DNA of 43,354 nt from Clostridia bacterium (lineage in GTDB: Bacteria; Bacillota; Clostridia; Oscillospirales; CAG-272), in assembly GCA_017503325.1 (NCBI GenBank), contig JAFVTI010000004.1, forward strand, positions 1-43,354. The letters are read 5' to 3'. The notes below the pieces were generated by a model. That model saw only the letters and a list, made by a program, of their open reading frames with translations. It was not told where the DNA came from and ran no database searches. Shown here piece after piece: positions 1 to 8,394 of this stretch; position 1 is the first letter of the stretch; each line of letters opens with the position of its first letter. The position numbers were made by a program, and so were the translations under genes.

Positions 1-107
1 AATCCAAGATTGAAACACTGCTTGCACGTGAGATCATCGGCGGTGATATTGAGCCCGAAACAACCTTGAAGATTGATTGTGAAAACGCTTCTCTGGTGAT
101 AAAATAA
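1..107 (+). CDS. C-terminal end of a Clp/ClpB-type AAA+ chaperone (partial)
   Basis: The reading frame is open from the window edge to TAA at 105-107 and gives about 34 residues, including LLAREIIGGDIEPETTLKID. This resembles the end of the small C-terminal subdomain of ClpB/ClpC-type disaggregases, where a helix ending in a Leu-Ala-rich segment is followed by a short beta strand of the form I-x-P-G-x-x-I-x-I-D. Proteins of this family unfold or disaggregate proteins in the cytoplasm using ATP. The ATPase motifs lie outside the window, so the call rests on this short tail only. A hairpin terminator follows 3 bases after the stop, so this is the end of its transcript. Confidence 0.55.
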   Translation, partial: SKIETLLAREIIGGDIEPETTLKIDCENASLVIK

Positions 108-110
108 AAG

Positions 111-150
111 TTATGCCCTCGCTCCATTTCGGAACGAGGGCATAATGTTA
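111..150 (+). terminator. Rho-independent terminator of the Clp-type gene
   Basis: Arms at 111-125 and 131-145 (TTATGCCCTCGCTCC and its complement, with one G-T pair) enclose a 5-base loop. The hairpin directly follows the Clp-type stop codon. The T-rich tail is short, so termination may work in both directions. Confidence 0.7.
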
Positions 151-330
151 TTCAGCGTAAAAATAAATTGAGTGTGTACCAAGGTTGATCGGCAATGTAG
201 GTTCTTCTGTTCCATCGTAATACTTGGTCATAGCAACAGTTGCATATCCGTTTTTCCCGTCTATGGTAATTTCGTAATCTATTCCATCAGGCGTTTTCTT
301 TGCTACCTTGTAGCATTCAATCGAAAAATC
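148..330 (-). pseudogene. C-terminal remnant of an unrecognised protein
   Basis: Read on the minus strand, about 60 codons end at TAA (148-150). They include SIECYKVAKKTPDGIDYEI, then a segment with ITIDGKNGYATVAMTKYYDG, and end in HSIYFYAE. The composition looks like real secreted or beta-rich protein. The frame has no ATG, GTG or TTG start with a ribosome binding site, and it runs upstream into a hairpin and a tRNA fragment. It is best read as the tail of a gene cut off by the rearrangement that left the tRNA fragments next door. The family is not recognised. Confidence 0.4.
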
Positions 331-361
331 CCTATGGGGCGTTGAGCTCCATAGGGATTTT
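325..361. terminator. Hairpin, probable terminator
   Basis: AAAATCCCTATGG at 325-337 pairs with its complement at 349-361, followed by a short T run. The hairpin lies directly next to a tRNA 3'-end fragment. It could be the former terminator of a tRNA transcript. Confidence 0.55.
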
Positions 362-362
362 C

Positions 363-394
363 TGGTCGGAGTGACAGGATTCTGAACCTATCGA
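363..394 (-). repeat. tRNA 3'-end fragment, copy 1 of a 20-bp direct repeat
   Basis: TGGTCGGAGTGACAGGATTC at 363-382 is repeated exactly at 562-581. On the minus strand it is the 3' end of a tRNA: the T-arm, a CACTCCG acceptor strand and an ACCA end. In this copy the T-loop has an extra base (GGTTCAGAATCC), and the upstream sequence does not supply a matching acceptor strand. It is therefore not a working tRNA. Repeated tRNA ends like this commonly mark integration sites. Confidence 0.6.
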
Positions 395-521
395 AGACTC
401 GCGTTGCGCTTTGGCTAAGCCACACGCACCGCTCCCTATCGTGTCCAGCATGCATATTACTTTCTTTAATCAGTTTAGTATGCAGCAAGCTCGAGGCAGG
501 TTCTCATCTCCGCCACTCGGT

Positions 522-564
522 CCAAATGAAAAAGGACGGCTTTTTGCCGTCCCTTTACATTTGG
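522..564. terminator. Hairpin next to the tRNA fragment
   Basis: Arms 522-540 and 546-564 pair along 19 positions with two mismatches around a T5 loop; the core is AGGACGGC/GCCGTCC. This is the usual layout of a terminator just beyond a tRNA or of a bidirectional terminator. Confidence 0.6.
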
Positions 565-609
565 TCGGAGTGACAGGATTCGAACCTGCGGCATCGACGT
601 CCCAAACCG
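562..609 (-). pseudogene. tRNA-Pro (TGG) 3'-half fragment, likely attachment-site scar
   Basis: On the minus strand the sequence reads GGTTTGGGAC (loop with a TGG anticodon), then GCCGCAGGTTCGAATCCTG (T-arm), then CACTCCGACCA (acceptor strand plus CCA). That is the 3' half of a proline tRNA. The anticodon stem does not pair properly (TGCGG against CGTCG), and upstream there is no D-arm or 5' acceptor strand, only a repeat-rich stretch. A complete tRNA is therefore absent. A 3' tRNA half next to short direct repeats is the usual footprint of site-specific integration into a tRNA gene. No integrase gene is present in the window. Confidence 0.65.
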
Positions 610-637
610 CACGACATCGGTTTTTTGCCTCATTTTG

Positions 638-682
638 CGTGCTTTTTCGTGCTTTTTCGTCCGAAACCCGTGCTTTTACGTG
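638..682. repeat. Short tandem repeats beside the tRNA fragment
   Basis: CGTGCTTTTTCGT occurs twice back to back at 638-660, and a variant, CGTGCTTTTACGTG, occurs at 669-682. An inverted pair ATGGTC/GACCAT follows at about 722-746. Short repeats of this kind beside a tRNA end could be arm-type binding sites of a lost integrase. That role is an inference. Confidence 0.45.
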
Positions 683-766
683 CCACAAAGTCCATAATTC
701 CCACGTAGTCCAGACCTGTAAATGGTCAAGATTGTGGTCAGACCATAAATCCTATACTTCTAACGC

Positions 767-810
767 CACCTCGCACGAGCCGCAAGCTCCAGCCCGAGGT
801 GGATTTTTTA
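767..810 (+). terminator. Rho-independent terminator (plus strand)
   Basis: CCACCTCG at 767-774 pairs with CGAGGTGG at 795-802, with an inner GAGC/GCTC stem, and is followed by ATTTTTT. Its T run is on the plus strand. No plus-strand gene was recognised upstream, so either it insulates this region or it ends a lost transcript. Confidence 0.55.
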
Positions 811-922
811 CTGCAATCATTATACCATAAAAACGCGGATAATTCAAGTGCCTTCACGAATCAAAAATTGAAATGCAGTAATCAAAGATAATCAACGGCG
901 GGTAGCACTCCTTTTTATTTCA

Positions 923-1030
923 TTAAAGAATATCCCCAAACACGTAAAGATAGTAATCCTCCAGCGACGGTACGACCGTCACGGAATCCTTGGTAGGTTG
1001 TATGTCGGATAGAATACGCAAGAATGCCCT
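923..1030 (-). pseudogene. Remnant of a third ABC ATPase gene (last ~35 codons)
   Basis: Minus-strand codons ending at TAA (923-925) give FLRILSDIQPTKDSVTVVPS and then a segment ending LEDYYLYVFGDIL. This matches the C-terminus of the two intact ABC ATPases in the window (7531-8394 and 25207-26070) with only a handful of changes. About 40 consecutive bases near 946-990 match the 25207 copy exactly. The match stops at about 1030, and no Walker motifs remain. It lies 38 bp downstream of the last lipoprotein gene of operon D. It is a deletion scar showing that the cluster once extended further, with another ATPase at this end. Confidence 0.85.
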
Positions 1031-1068
1031 TTTGAGCGCAATGCCGACTATAAAGCCTTTCAGAAAAT

Positions 1069-2427
1069 TTACGAGTAGATCGAGGTGTTTTTATAGATGA
1101 TCCCTGTTTCCAAATCTATTACTGCATAGCGCAATTCGAAATTGATGTCGGTGATTCTTTGATACCCGTTATATACGTTATCAAAATCCTCGTACGTGCT
1201 GTATTCCACAACGACGGTTTTCCCGTCCATAGCCACGATGCTGCGGATGGCGTCCGGAATACCATCGGTGGTCATGGTCGCCAGCAAAGCCAGCTCACCA
1301 TTCGCATCCTTACGCCACCAAATCTCGCCACCGCTGTAATTGACCAGCCAGTTTTCCACCTTGTCGTTATAGTAGGTGTAATGGGGATCATTCTCATAAT
1401 CGGACGTATTATGCTTCAAAATGAAATATTGTCCGCTTTGTGCCCATGCTATCAGCTCCCCCGTTTCTTCGGGTATAAAGCTTTCTCTTGTCATGACCTC
1501 GTCGGTGTTCAGATCGTAATACAGTACGCTGTTTTGGGTTATGCTTTGACGCAACACCAGCAGATGAGAGGTACCTGCCTGCCCTGCTACGATAAACCGA
1601 ACGTCCCCATCCTCAGGGTTCAAAAGAGAGGCATTCAGCAGACACTTCCGTTCCGTCGTATCAATATCATACTGCCATAAAGCCCCGTCCGAAGCCGTAT
1701 AGTACAGATATCTGCCAAGCACTCTGCCGGATTGAAAGGTGAAATCACCATCTGTTGCGGCGGAGCAGGAGTTGGTTTTGGGATCAAATACGAACAAGGT
1801 GAACGAAACACGCCCATCGTCCTTCAACACACCGCTGATCATGTAGATCTTTCCTTGATGAACCGAGAAGGCATCGGGAAAGTCCAATTTATTCCATTCG
1901 TACACCTGCTTTGCATCGTCCAGCATCAAATTGAACGAGTACAGGCGGTAGTCTCCACCAAACATTTCAATCAACAGATAAATCCGATCCTCCAGCACCA
2001 GACACTCATCAATTTGACCATAGTATAAGCAGGCTTCGGTATCGTGCCCGCATGCCAGATCCTTGCAAAGTGTCACGATATTTCCGGTCAGCTTGCTGTA
2101 CGCCTGCCCGCCGTTTCTAAAGGTTGCCTGATTGAAAATGTAATAGTAAGGCGTATTGGCGACGATGTCAGAGGAATATTTCGCGTAATCCGAGGAGTCG
2201 CGATACATGGTCAGCAGTTCTTCGGAAGACATGGAGCTGTAGGGGTTCCCCTCTGTAAGCTGTAATGAATTAGCTCCGGGGGTTTTGTTTGTTTGGGCTT
2301 CCGTGACGGTTTCCGAGGTTGATGTATCGGTACCCACAGGATCGCGGTATTGATCCCGACGGTTGCAGGAAGAGAAAGCGGCAAGAGCCAAAATAACAGC
2401 TAAACATATGATAATATAATTCTTCAT
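1069..2427 (-). CDS. Propeller-type surface lipoprotein (operon D, second copy)
   Basis: A 452-residue protein. An upstream in-frame codon at 2478 exists, but the ATG at 2427 has AAGGAAC 8 bases upstream and begins directly with a lipoprotein signal peptide. The lipobox ends in AAFSSC, with the lipidated Cys at residue 21, followed by NRRDQYRD. The mature part is rich in short beta strands with alternating aromatic residues (for example YYYIFN, YLYYTASDG, LLYYDL), as in beta-propeller proteins, and carries the cluster's signature CX4CXHX4C (LCKDLACGHDTEAC). The C-terminal third holds SGGEIWW and DGIPDAI, which recur in paralogues. It should be anchored outside on the membrane. It is closest to the neighbouring gene at 2472, so the two are a tandem duplication. 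The function is unknown; a binding or sensing role beside the transporter is an inference. Confidence 0.85.
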   Translation of the reverse strand: MKNYIIICLAVILALAAFSSCNRRDQYRDPVGTDTSTSETVTEAQTNKTPGANSLQLTEGNPYSSMSSEELLTMYRDSSDYAKYSSDIVANTPYYYIFNQATFRNGGQAYSKLTGNIVTLCKDLACGHDTEACLYYGQIDECLVLEDRIYLLIEMFGGDYRLYSFNLMLDDAKQVYEWNKLDFPDAFSVHQGKIYMISGVLKDDGRVSFTLFVFDPKTNSCSAATDGDFTFQSGRVLGRYLYYTASDGALWQYDIDTTERKCLLNASLLNPEDGDVRFIVAGQAGTSHLLVLRQSITQNSVLYYDLNTDEVMTRESFIPEETGELIAWAQSGQYFILKHNTSDYENDPHYTYYNDKVENWLVNYSGGEIWWRKDANGELALLATMTTDGIPDAIRSIVAMDGKTVVVEYSTYEDFDNVYNGYQRITDINFELRYAVIDLETGIIYKNTSIYS

Positions 2428-2471
2428 TTTACAGTTCCTTTTAACAGTATCCTTTCTCGGGCAGATTGATT

Positions 2472-3863
2472 TTACCATTTGTATACTACTCCGGTCTCCA
2501 AATCAATTACCGCAAAGTGCCACGAATCCCCACCGGTCAGTTTGTTGTAATCATTATAGACGTTCTCGAAATCTTTATAGGTTTTATAGGACACCACAAG
2601 AGTTTTGCCATCCGTGGCCACAATACTGAGAATGGCATCGGGGATACCGTCGGTCTGCATTCGTACGAATAAGGAAAGTTCGGAATTGCTATCGGGGCGA
2701 AACCAGATCTCGCCGCCGCTGTAGTTGACAAGCCAGTTTTCCACCTTGTCGCTATAGTAGGTGTAGTGGGGATCGTTCTCATAGGCAGGGGTGTTGTGCA
2801 GGATCTGCATAAACTGTCCCGCTTGCGTCCATACAAGGTGCGCTTTGTCCTCTCCCAAGAGAGATTCCTCGGTGATAATCTCACCCGAGGTCAGATCGTA
2901 GTATAACAGGGGAGTTTCTAATATGCCCTGACGCATGACGGAAAGACGGTTGTTCCCCGTAAAACCATAGGCAAAGAAACGCACATCCCCGTTTTCGGAG
3001 TTCAAAAGTGAGGCTTCCAACAAGCATTTTTGTTTTGCAGTAGCAATTTCATACTGCCACAAGGAACCATCTGCGGCGGAATAATAGAAATATCCTGCCC
3101 AAATGCCATTGCCTGTCTGAACATTGGAATCATCATCCATCACAGGTGTATAACTTTTTTGATCAATATCAAATACGAACAAGGGATATTTGACCGTGCC
3201 ATCCGAGGTCAGAGCCTGCCCAACCATATAAATTTTCTCTCCGATAGCCGAGAAATCTCCCGGTGCTTCATTGCTGCCCCATTCATAGATCAGCTTTGCA
3301 TCATCCAATAAAAGATTGAATGAATACAGACGAAAAAGCTTTGTAAAGTTATTCTGAATGCCAAGGTAGATCCGATCTTCGATGACAACGCATTCCTCAA
3401 TATTACCGCTATATACGCAATGATCATCGTGCTGACATCCGATCTCCTTGCAGAGCGTGATAACCTTACCTGTCAGCTTGCTGTATGCCTTACCACCCGT
3501 GCCGTAGTTTTCCCTGCAAAACAGGTAATAATATGGTGTATTGATAACCATATCGCTTGAAAGCATAATACTTTCGGGCGTCTGCTGATACAACGCCAAC
3601 AGATCATCCTTGCTCATACCGGTATAAGGATTTCCCTTTCCTTCCGGGCTTGGTGAATTGTCGGGATTTGCGGGTGTTGTCCCGTCCTCGGTGCCCTGCT
3701 CAGTGTCATTGGGACGAGTTGTTTCCGCATCTGCACTCTGTGAGATAGATTCTTCGCCTGTTTCTGCCCCAACAGAGTCACGGTATTGATCTCTGCGATT
3801 GCAGGAGGCAAGCACCGTCAGTATCGACAACACCGCTAATACAATAGCAATACTTTTTTTCAT
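2472..3863 (-). CDS. Propeller-type surface lipoprotein (operon D, first copy)
   Basis: A 463-residue protein. The start at 3863 has GAAAGGAAA upstream. The signal peptide ends in LTVLASC (Cys 21), then NRRDQYRD. A linker rich in Thr, Glu and Pro (about residues 30-75) precedes the folded domain, which suggests a spacer from the membrane. The conserved motif is LCKEIGCQHDDHC (CX4CXHX3C). Repeating strand-like segments such as YYYLFC, YFYYSAADGSLWQYE and LLYYDLTSGE fit a beta-propeller. It shares long stretches with the next gene downstream, including ENDPHYTYY and DKVENWLVNYSGGEIW. It sits 20 bp after the leucine-rich lipoprotein gene and 44 bp before its own duplicate, so all three should be co-transcribed. 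No enzyme motif was recognised. Confidence 0.85.
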   Translation of the reverse strand: MKKSIAIVLAVLSILTVLASCNRRDQYRDSVGAETGEESISQSADAETTRPNDTEQGTEDGTTPANPDNSPSPEGKGNPYTGMSKDDLLALYQQTPESIMLSSDMVINTPYYYLFCRENYGTGGKAYSKLTGKVITLCKEIGCQHDDHCVYSGNIEECVVIEDRIYLGIQNNFTKLFRLYSFNLLLDDAKLIYEWGSNEAPGDFSAIGEKIYMVGQALTSDGTVKYPLFVFDIDQKSYTPVMDDDSNVQTGNGIWAGYFYYSAADGSLWQYEIATAKQKCLLEASLLNSENGDVRFFAYGFTGNNRLSVMRQGILETPLLYYDLTSGEIITEESLLGEDKAHLVWTQAGQFMQILHNTPAYENDPHYTYYSDKVENWLVNYSGGEIWFRPDSNSELSLFVRMQTDGIPDAILSIVATDGKTLVVSYKTYKDFENVYNDYNKLTGGDSWHFAVIDLETGVVYKW

Positions 3864-3883
3864 AGAGTATTTCCTTTCATAAT

Positions 3884-5086
3884 TTACGGATTGCTTGTTT
3901 GCTTTAATTGCGGTACTCCGCCCTCGTCATATGCCCATTCATCCGAGTAATGGAACTCGATATTGTTTTCTTTGCAAGCGGAGGCAAGATAAGCGATATA
4001 GGGGCGCGCCTGGTCTTTGGTATCAGAGAGATAAACGTGAGCCAGTTGGGTATTCACAAAGGAATACGTATCCCCGGTATAAGTAGGCGACCCCTTGAAC
4101 AGCAGATATTCCAGATTCACACAGCCCTGAAAGGATCCCGTGTTCTCCACACTCTCGGGGAAAACCACGGCGGTGATATCCACCAGCCCCTCCAACGCGT
4201 TTCGGGTAATATCGACTACCCCATCGGGGAGCGTCAGAACCCCTTTTATGGGCTGCCCCTCTATATACAGATGCCCTGCCATGGAAACGGGATTGGCAAA
4301 GGAGAGACCGAAGTCGATCTCACACCAGTCCTTGAGGCTCCCGTCATAGTACACGGCGGTCAAACCTTTGCAATTTGCAAAGGCATAACTGTCAATTGTT
4401 TGTATGCCGGCAGGAATGGTGATCTCCGAAAGAGATCGGCAACCGCTAAAAGCAGAGCTGTGGATCTCAATCAGCGTTGTGGGGAGAGTGATGGCAGACA
4501 GATTGACGCAGTTTTGAAATGTGCCCTCGTTCAGAGACGTAATACCCTCGGGGATCACGGCTTCGGTCAGACGCAGGCAATCCTCAAAGGCCTCACGTCC
4601 GATGTGCTGAACCGTGGAGGGAATCTCCACACGGCGGAGCTTGGAGCAGCCCTGAAAGGCCCACTCTCCGATGGTGGTCGCCCCCTCGGGCAGATGCACG
4701 TAGGTCAGAGTCTTCACCTCGATAAAGGCGCGGGGATAAATGCCCAAAACGGGCAGACCCTCATAGGTGGCGGGGATGATCAGCTGAGTGTCCTTGCAGT
4801 CTCCCACCCCGCTGACGAAATAAGCGGACTGCCCATCACCAATCTCGGAAAGGATATAGGCAAGCCCCTTTGAGGGAGTGAAGGCAACGCCGCATTGTTG
4901 ACATACTTCGTCCGTAAATCGGTGAGCCAAACACGTGTTTTTCTCCTCGTCATAGGGACTCACAAAGGGTCGCTCGGTCTCGCCCTCCGCGGGGAGTCCC
5001 GTTCTACAGCCCGTAAGCCCCGTCAAAGCGGAAAGAAGCAGAACGGCGGCTATGGATAAGTTTATCATTCTTTTCAAGTATTTCAT
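3884..5086 (-). CDS. BspA-type leucine-rich repeat lipoprotein (operon D)
   Basis: A 400-residue protein. The ATG at 5086 follows GGAGGT and opens a lipoprotein signal peptide (LTGLTGC, Cys 27). A longer frame would overlap the permease gene and lacks this signal. Next comes CX2HX6CX2C (CLAHRFTDEVCQQC), a possible zinc knuckle. After it, about ten repeats of roughly 23 residues follow the pattern L-x-x-I-x-I-P-x-x-V-x-x-I-G-x-x-A-F-x-x-C, for example IPSTVQHIGREAFEDC and LPTTLIEIHSSAFSGC. This is the TpLRR/BspA type, used by many anaerobes for surface binding. A short insertion (DWCEIDFG) interrupts the repeats, as is common in this family. It has a paralogue at 17976. It sits 26 bp downstream of the permease gene. 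The ligand is unknown. Confidence 0.9.
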   Translation of the reverse strand: MKYLKRMINLSIAAVLLLSALTGLTGCRTGLPAEGETERPFVSPYDEEKNTCLAHRFTDEVCQQCGVAFTPSKGLAYILSEIGDGQSAYFVSGVGDCKDTQLIIPATYEGLPVLGIYPRAFIEVKTLTYVHLPEGATTIGEWAFQGCSKLRRVEIPSTVQHIGREAFEDCLRLTEAVIPEGITSLNEGTFQNCVNLSAITLPTTLIEIHSSAFSGCRSLSEITIPAGIQTIDSYAFANCKGLTAVYYDGSLKDWCEIDFGLSFANPVSMAGHLYIEGQPIKGVLTLPDGVVDITRNALEGLVDITAVVFPESVENTGSFQGCVNLEYLLFKGSPTYTGDTYSFVNTQLAHVYLSDTKDQARPYIAYLASACKENNIEFHYSDEWAYDEGGVPQLKQTSNP

Positions 5087-5112
5087 GGTAACACCTCCAA
5101 ACGCAGAACACG

Positions 5113-7503
5113 TCATGCCTTTACCCATTTACGCCATGCCCACCAAAGGACACCCGCACAACCGCAAAGAAGGACAGCCGTAAACAAAATGCCGTAGAGA
5201 ACAGAGCCGTGGGCCATCGTCATATATTCGTTGCCTGACAGAAGGGCGGTAAAGTCTCCGTATTTTGCGATATCCAAGCCGAATTTTCGGAACACAAAGG
5301 GGATGACTGTCACAAGTGCCACAATGGCCATGGTGTTAACAGGCTTTTTTCCCATGACCGATACCGATGCGGTCAGGATTGCCAGCAGCATCACGCCCAA
5401 AACACGAACGGTCTCAAAGATCATCAGATACTGATGGATGGTGATATCCCATTGGATATCCGACAGCATGGGCAGGCTCTGCACGGGGGAAAGACCACCC
5501 GCAAAGACGTAAAGCTCGGTCAGCTTAGTATGATCGGCCCAGCCAAACAGGATGGCAAGCGCGCCGCAAACGGCAACTGCCAACAGATACTTGGTGGCAA
5601 ACAGCCTCCCTCGCCCGCGCTTGGTGGAGCGCAGCATTTCTGTAACACCTGCACCGTATTCCGTAGTGAACAGCACTGCGGCGAACACCAGAGTAAATCC
5701 GTAAAGGATCACATCGAATCCACGGCTGAACATCTGATTCCAGCCCGTAACGTACACGAAATCCCCTTCGATGCCTCGTTCACGCAGAGCGAGCAGATGA
5801 TCCCGCTGGGCTTCCACGGTTACAAAAATGGGGTCCTTGGCCTTTGCTGTATCCAGCTCGTCTTGATATTCCATATATTCAGCGAAGGAGATTTCGCGGC
5901 TTGCATACTTCTCCTTCATGATCTCCTCGGAGGAAAGAATACTATCCAGATGAGCACGCTCGTCCTCCATGTAGGCAAGCTTTTCGTCGGTGACCTCTCC
6001 CGCCAACAGATCCATGTAGTCTTGATAGACCGCATCCGAGAAGGAGTAGGCCACCGATTCGGTGGAATACACCGGATAGCCCTTGACCAGCAGGATGACA
6101 AGGATCAGCAGTAGCCATTTTCCCGCCATCAGATGCTTGTGAAGCTCATACCCGCCGATCAGACGGATAGGACAAGGAATGGCCTTGGTGAATATCGCCC
6201 ACTTTTTCCGTGACTTTTTCCGACTTACCTTGTGAACACCGGGGGTTCGGCAGTAAAGCATTCCCGTTGCCACGGCAGTACAAGCCAAAAGTAGGCCGAA
6301 AAAGATGAATATGGCAGGTAAGTATTGTAAGCACCGCCCGAACACGTTGATGGCATAGTAACGGGTAAAACAAACCTCAGTATCCATGACAGTGAAGATG
6401 TTGAGCAGGCGGAGAGGGTGATCCGTGTCCAGAAAATCCGTGAAGTGGACAGCGAAGTTTGCCCCTCCGAAGATCAGCCCTGAAAGGTAGCTCAGAGCGT
6501 GATTTTTGACCAACAAAGAAACTGTCATGAGCAAAGAGCCCACCGCAAACAGGGTCAGTGTTTTGATGAGCAAGGTCAAGCCGAGATATTCACCCATCGT
6601 AACGATGTACGGGCAGTACACGTTCACCTCAAAGATCTGCACGAAGTTGGAGAGTGAGGAATACCCACCGCTTTCCAGTCCGAAGATGACCCACGTTGCT
6701 CCGCTGAACAGAAGGACCGACGCGGTACAGACCAGCAACAAAGTCAGATATTTGGTGGTGATCAACGCCAAACGGCCTTTTTTCGTGGCGCGGAGAATGG
6801 GAAAGGTGCCATTCTTTTTTTCGTCCAGCAAAAGTCCCGGGATGAGAACGAGGATAAATAACAGCATACAGATATTGCCATCGGTATAGGTGAAATACAT
6901 ATCCCAGCCCTTGCGATCCTCGAAGCGGATAGGCAGATTCTTGTTCACCGAGTACACATCAATCACGTCGCTTTGATAGCGGTATTCGTAGCTGTCTGCG
7001 CTCATGCCAAAGGCGAGGTATTCCTCCTGAAACAGCTTTGCGTTATCGATCACACTATTCAAAAGCGCGGGGTATTCCTCCATCACATATCCGCTGACGC
7101 GATAGAAATACCGATAGGTATTGAAATAAAGCTCTACCTTAGCTTGAATTTCTTCGTTAAATTCGGGCCAAACATCCTGTATGGTGTAGTTGCCCTCCTC
7201 GCCCCGCATCATGGCTTCCATGTTCTTCTCTGCCACCAGAGAGCTTTTTTCAACGGAGGTCAGATAGTATGCCCGACAGCTCGAAAACTCCTCCAAAAAC
7301 GCCTCGGGATCTGCCTCGTAGCGCGCGTACAGTTCGTCCACAATGGCTTGTGTCTCGGCATCCAACTCGGAATGCAGATTCAGCTCATCCCGTGCAAGCG
7401 GGGCGGCATAATAAGAAAGCAGTATATTCAGGGCGAACATAATGACAAAGAAAACGGGGATAAACTTGTTGCCCAGAATTTTTTTGATTTCATAGCGGAT
7501 CAT
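5113..7503 (-). CDS. Fused double ABC-2 type permease (operon D)
   Basis: A 796-residue membrane protein, start ATG at 7503 behind AAAGGGG. It holds two similar halves. Each half starts with a membrane helix after a basic start (MIRYEIKKILGNKF; later ELHKHLMAGKW), has an outside domain of about 130-170 residues, then several helices. Each half also repeats a motif at the mouth of its second helix: EKKNGTFPILRATKKGR and EYGAGVTEMLRSTKRGR. ABC-2 permeases normally work as two subunits with one such motif each; here both are in one chain, so a full transporter needs only this protein plus two ATPase subunits. The large outside domains (about residues 35-205 and 490-600) suggest interaction with surface lipoproteins. 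The ATPase gene lies 27 bp upstream. The substrate is unknown. Confidence 0.88.
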   Translation of the reverse strand: MIRYEIKKILGNKFIPVFFVIMFALNILLSYYAAPLARDELNLHSELDAETQAIVDELYARYEADPEAFLEEFSSCRAYYLTSVEKSSLVAEKNMEAMMRGEEGNYTIQDVWPEFNEEIQAKVELYFNTYRYFYRVSGYVMEEYPALLNSVIDNAKLFQEEYLAFGMSADSYEYRYQSDVIDVYSVNKNLPIRFEDRKGWDMYFTYTDGNICMLLFILVLIPGLLLDEKKNGTFPILRATKKGRLALITTKYLTLLLVCTASVLLFSGATWVIFGLESGGYSSLSNFVQIFEVNVYCPYIVTMGEYLGLTLLIKTLTLFAVGSLLMTVSLLVKNHALSYLSGLIFGGANFAVHFTDFLDTDHPLRLLNIFTVMDTEVCFTRYYAINVFGRCLQYLPAIFIFFGLLLACTAVATGMLYCRTPGVHKVSRKKSRKKWAIFTKAIPCPIRLIGGYELHKHLMAGKWLLLILVILLVKGYPVYSTESVAYSFSDAVYQDYMDLLAGEVTDEKLAYMEDERAHLDSILSSEEIMKEKYASREISFAEYMEYQDELDTAKAKDPIFVTVEAQRDHLLALRERGIEGDFVYVTGWNQMFSRGFDVILYGFTLVFAAVLFTTEYGAGVTEMLRSTKRGRGRLFATKYLLAVAVCGALAILFGWADHTKLTELYVFAGGLSPVQSLPMLSDIQWDITIHQYLMIFETVRVLGVMLLAILTASVSVMGKKPVNTMAIVALVTVIPFVFRKFGLDIAKYGDFTALLSGNEYMTMAHGSVLYGILFTAVLLCGCAGVLWWAWRKWVKA

Positions 7504-7530
7504 AAGATCGCCCCTTTCTTAACGAATGAT

Positions 7531-8394
7531 TTACAGAATATCCCCAAACACGTGCAGGTAATAGTCCTCCAAGGACGGCACAACTGTCACGGAATCGTCG
7601 GTGGGCTTGGTGTCGGACAAAATGCGCAGAATCACGCCCTGCTCGCCGTTCTGGATGTTGACCACGCGGAAATTTTCCTGCATAGATTGCACTTCCTCGG
7701 CGGACACCACGGTCTGCCAGACCTGCCCCTCGATCTTTTGGGTCAGCTCGTAGGGGCTGCCACTGTCGGAGATCACGCCCTTTTTGAGCATGATGGCCTC
7801 ACGGGCTATGAATTCCACGTCAGAAACCACGTGGGTGGCGATGATGACGGTTTTGTTCAGCGCAACACTTGCTATGTAGTTACGGATGGCGATTCTCTGC
7901 TTGGGGTCCAGACCGGCGGTGGGCTCGTCTAAAATGACGATCTCGGGGTCGCCGAGCAGAGATTGGGCGAGGGCAAGACGTTGCTTCATACCGCCCGAGA
8001 AGGAGCCGATGCGATGGGTTCTTACGTCGTGAAGTTCAACCGCATGGAGAAGCTCGTCGATCTGCTCATCCGCTTTCTTTTTGTTCAGTCCTTTCAGTAC
8101 AGCCATATAGCGAAGGAAGTCAAGAGCCGAAAACGAGGGATACATACCGGGATACTGGGGCATAAATCCCAGCTTTTCGCGGTAGGACGCGCCCAGCTTG
8201 CCGATAGGTGTGCCGTCCAGCAGAATTTCACCGTTGTCGGATTTGAGGTTCTGAGTGACGATATTCATGAGCGTAGACTTGCCCGAACCGTTGGGGCCAA
8301 GGAGGGCGTAGATGCCGTGGTCGAAGCAGTAGGTGAATTGGTTCAACGCAAGGTTGGAGCCGTAGGATTTGGAAAGATTATTGATGGTTAGCAT
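7531..8394 (-). CDS. ABC transporter ATP-binding protein (operon D)
   Basis: A 287-residue ABC ATPase with all motifs intact: Walker A GPNGSGKST (about residues 34-42), Q-loop FMPQYPGMYPS, signature SFSGGMKQR (about 133), Walker B IVILDEPTAGLD (about 150-161) and H-loop IIATH (about 185). The length and the extra 60-residue C-terminal part fit the CcmA/NatA-like subfamily that drives ABC-2 permeases. The start at 8394 has AAGGAAA. It is about 94% identical to the ATPase at 25207; 10 of the roughly 16 differences fall in one block after NIVTQNL (about residues 50-67). It should power the permease 27 bp downstream, and possibly also the permeases of operons that lack an ATPase. Confidence 0.95.
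   Translation of the reverse strand: MLTINNLSKSYGSNLALNQFTYCFDHGIYALLGPNGSGKSTLMNIVTQNLKSDNGEILLDGTPIGKLGASYREKLGFMPQYPGMYPSFSALDFLRYMAVLKGLNKKKADEQIDELLHAVELHDVRTHRIGSFSGGMKQRLALAQSLLGDPEIVILDEPTAGLDPKQRIAIRNYIASVALNKTVIIATHVVSDVEFIAREAIMLKKGVISDSGSPYELTQKIEGQVWQTVVSAEEVQSMQENFRVVNIQNGEQGVILRILSDTKPTDDSVTVVPSLEDYYLHVFGDIL

Noticed and set aside
363..445. Possible full tRNA on the minus strand
   Set aside because: The 3' end looks right, but the T-loop has an inserted base and no 5' acceptor strand pairs with CACTCCG.
411..830. Plus-strand frame of 139 codons containing GVTGFEPAAS
   Set aside because: It is a translation of the tRNA 3' fragment and its hairpins; this peptide is a well-known artefact of tRNA ends. 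There is no ribosome binding site.
2428..2478. Upstream start of the lipoprotein gene at 1069 (also for 3884, 17976, 23005, 37757 and 41361)
   Set aside because: In each case the extra N-terminal residues overlap the previous gene or promoter and hide a signal peptide or conserved start that has a proper ribosome binding site further in.
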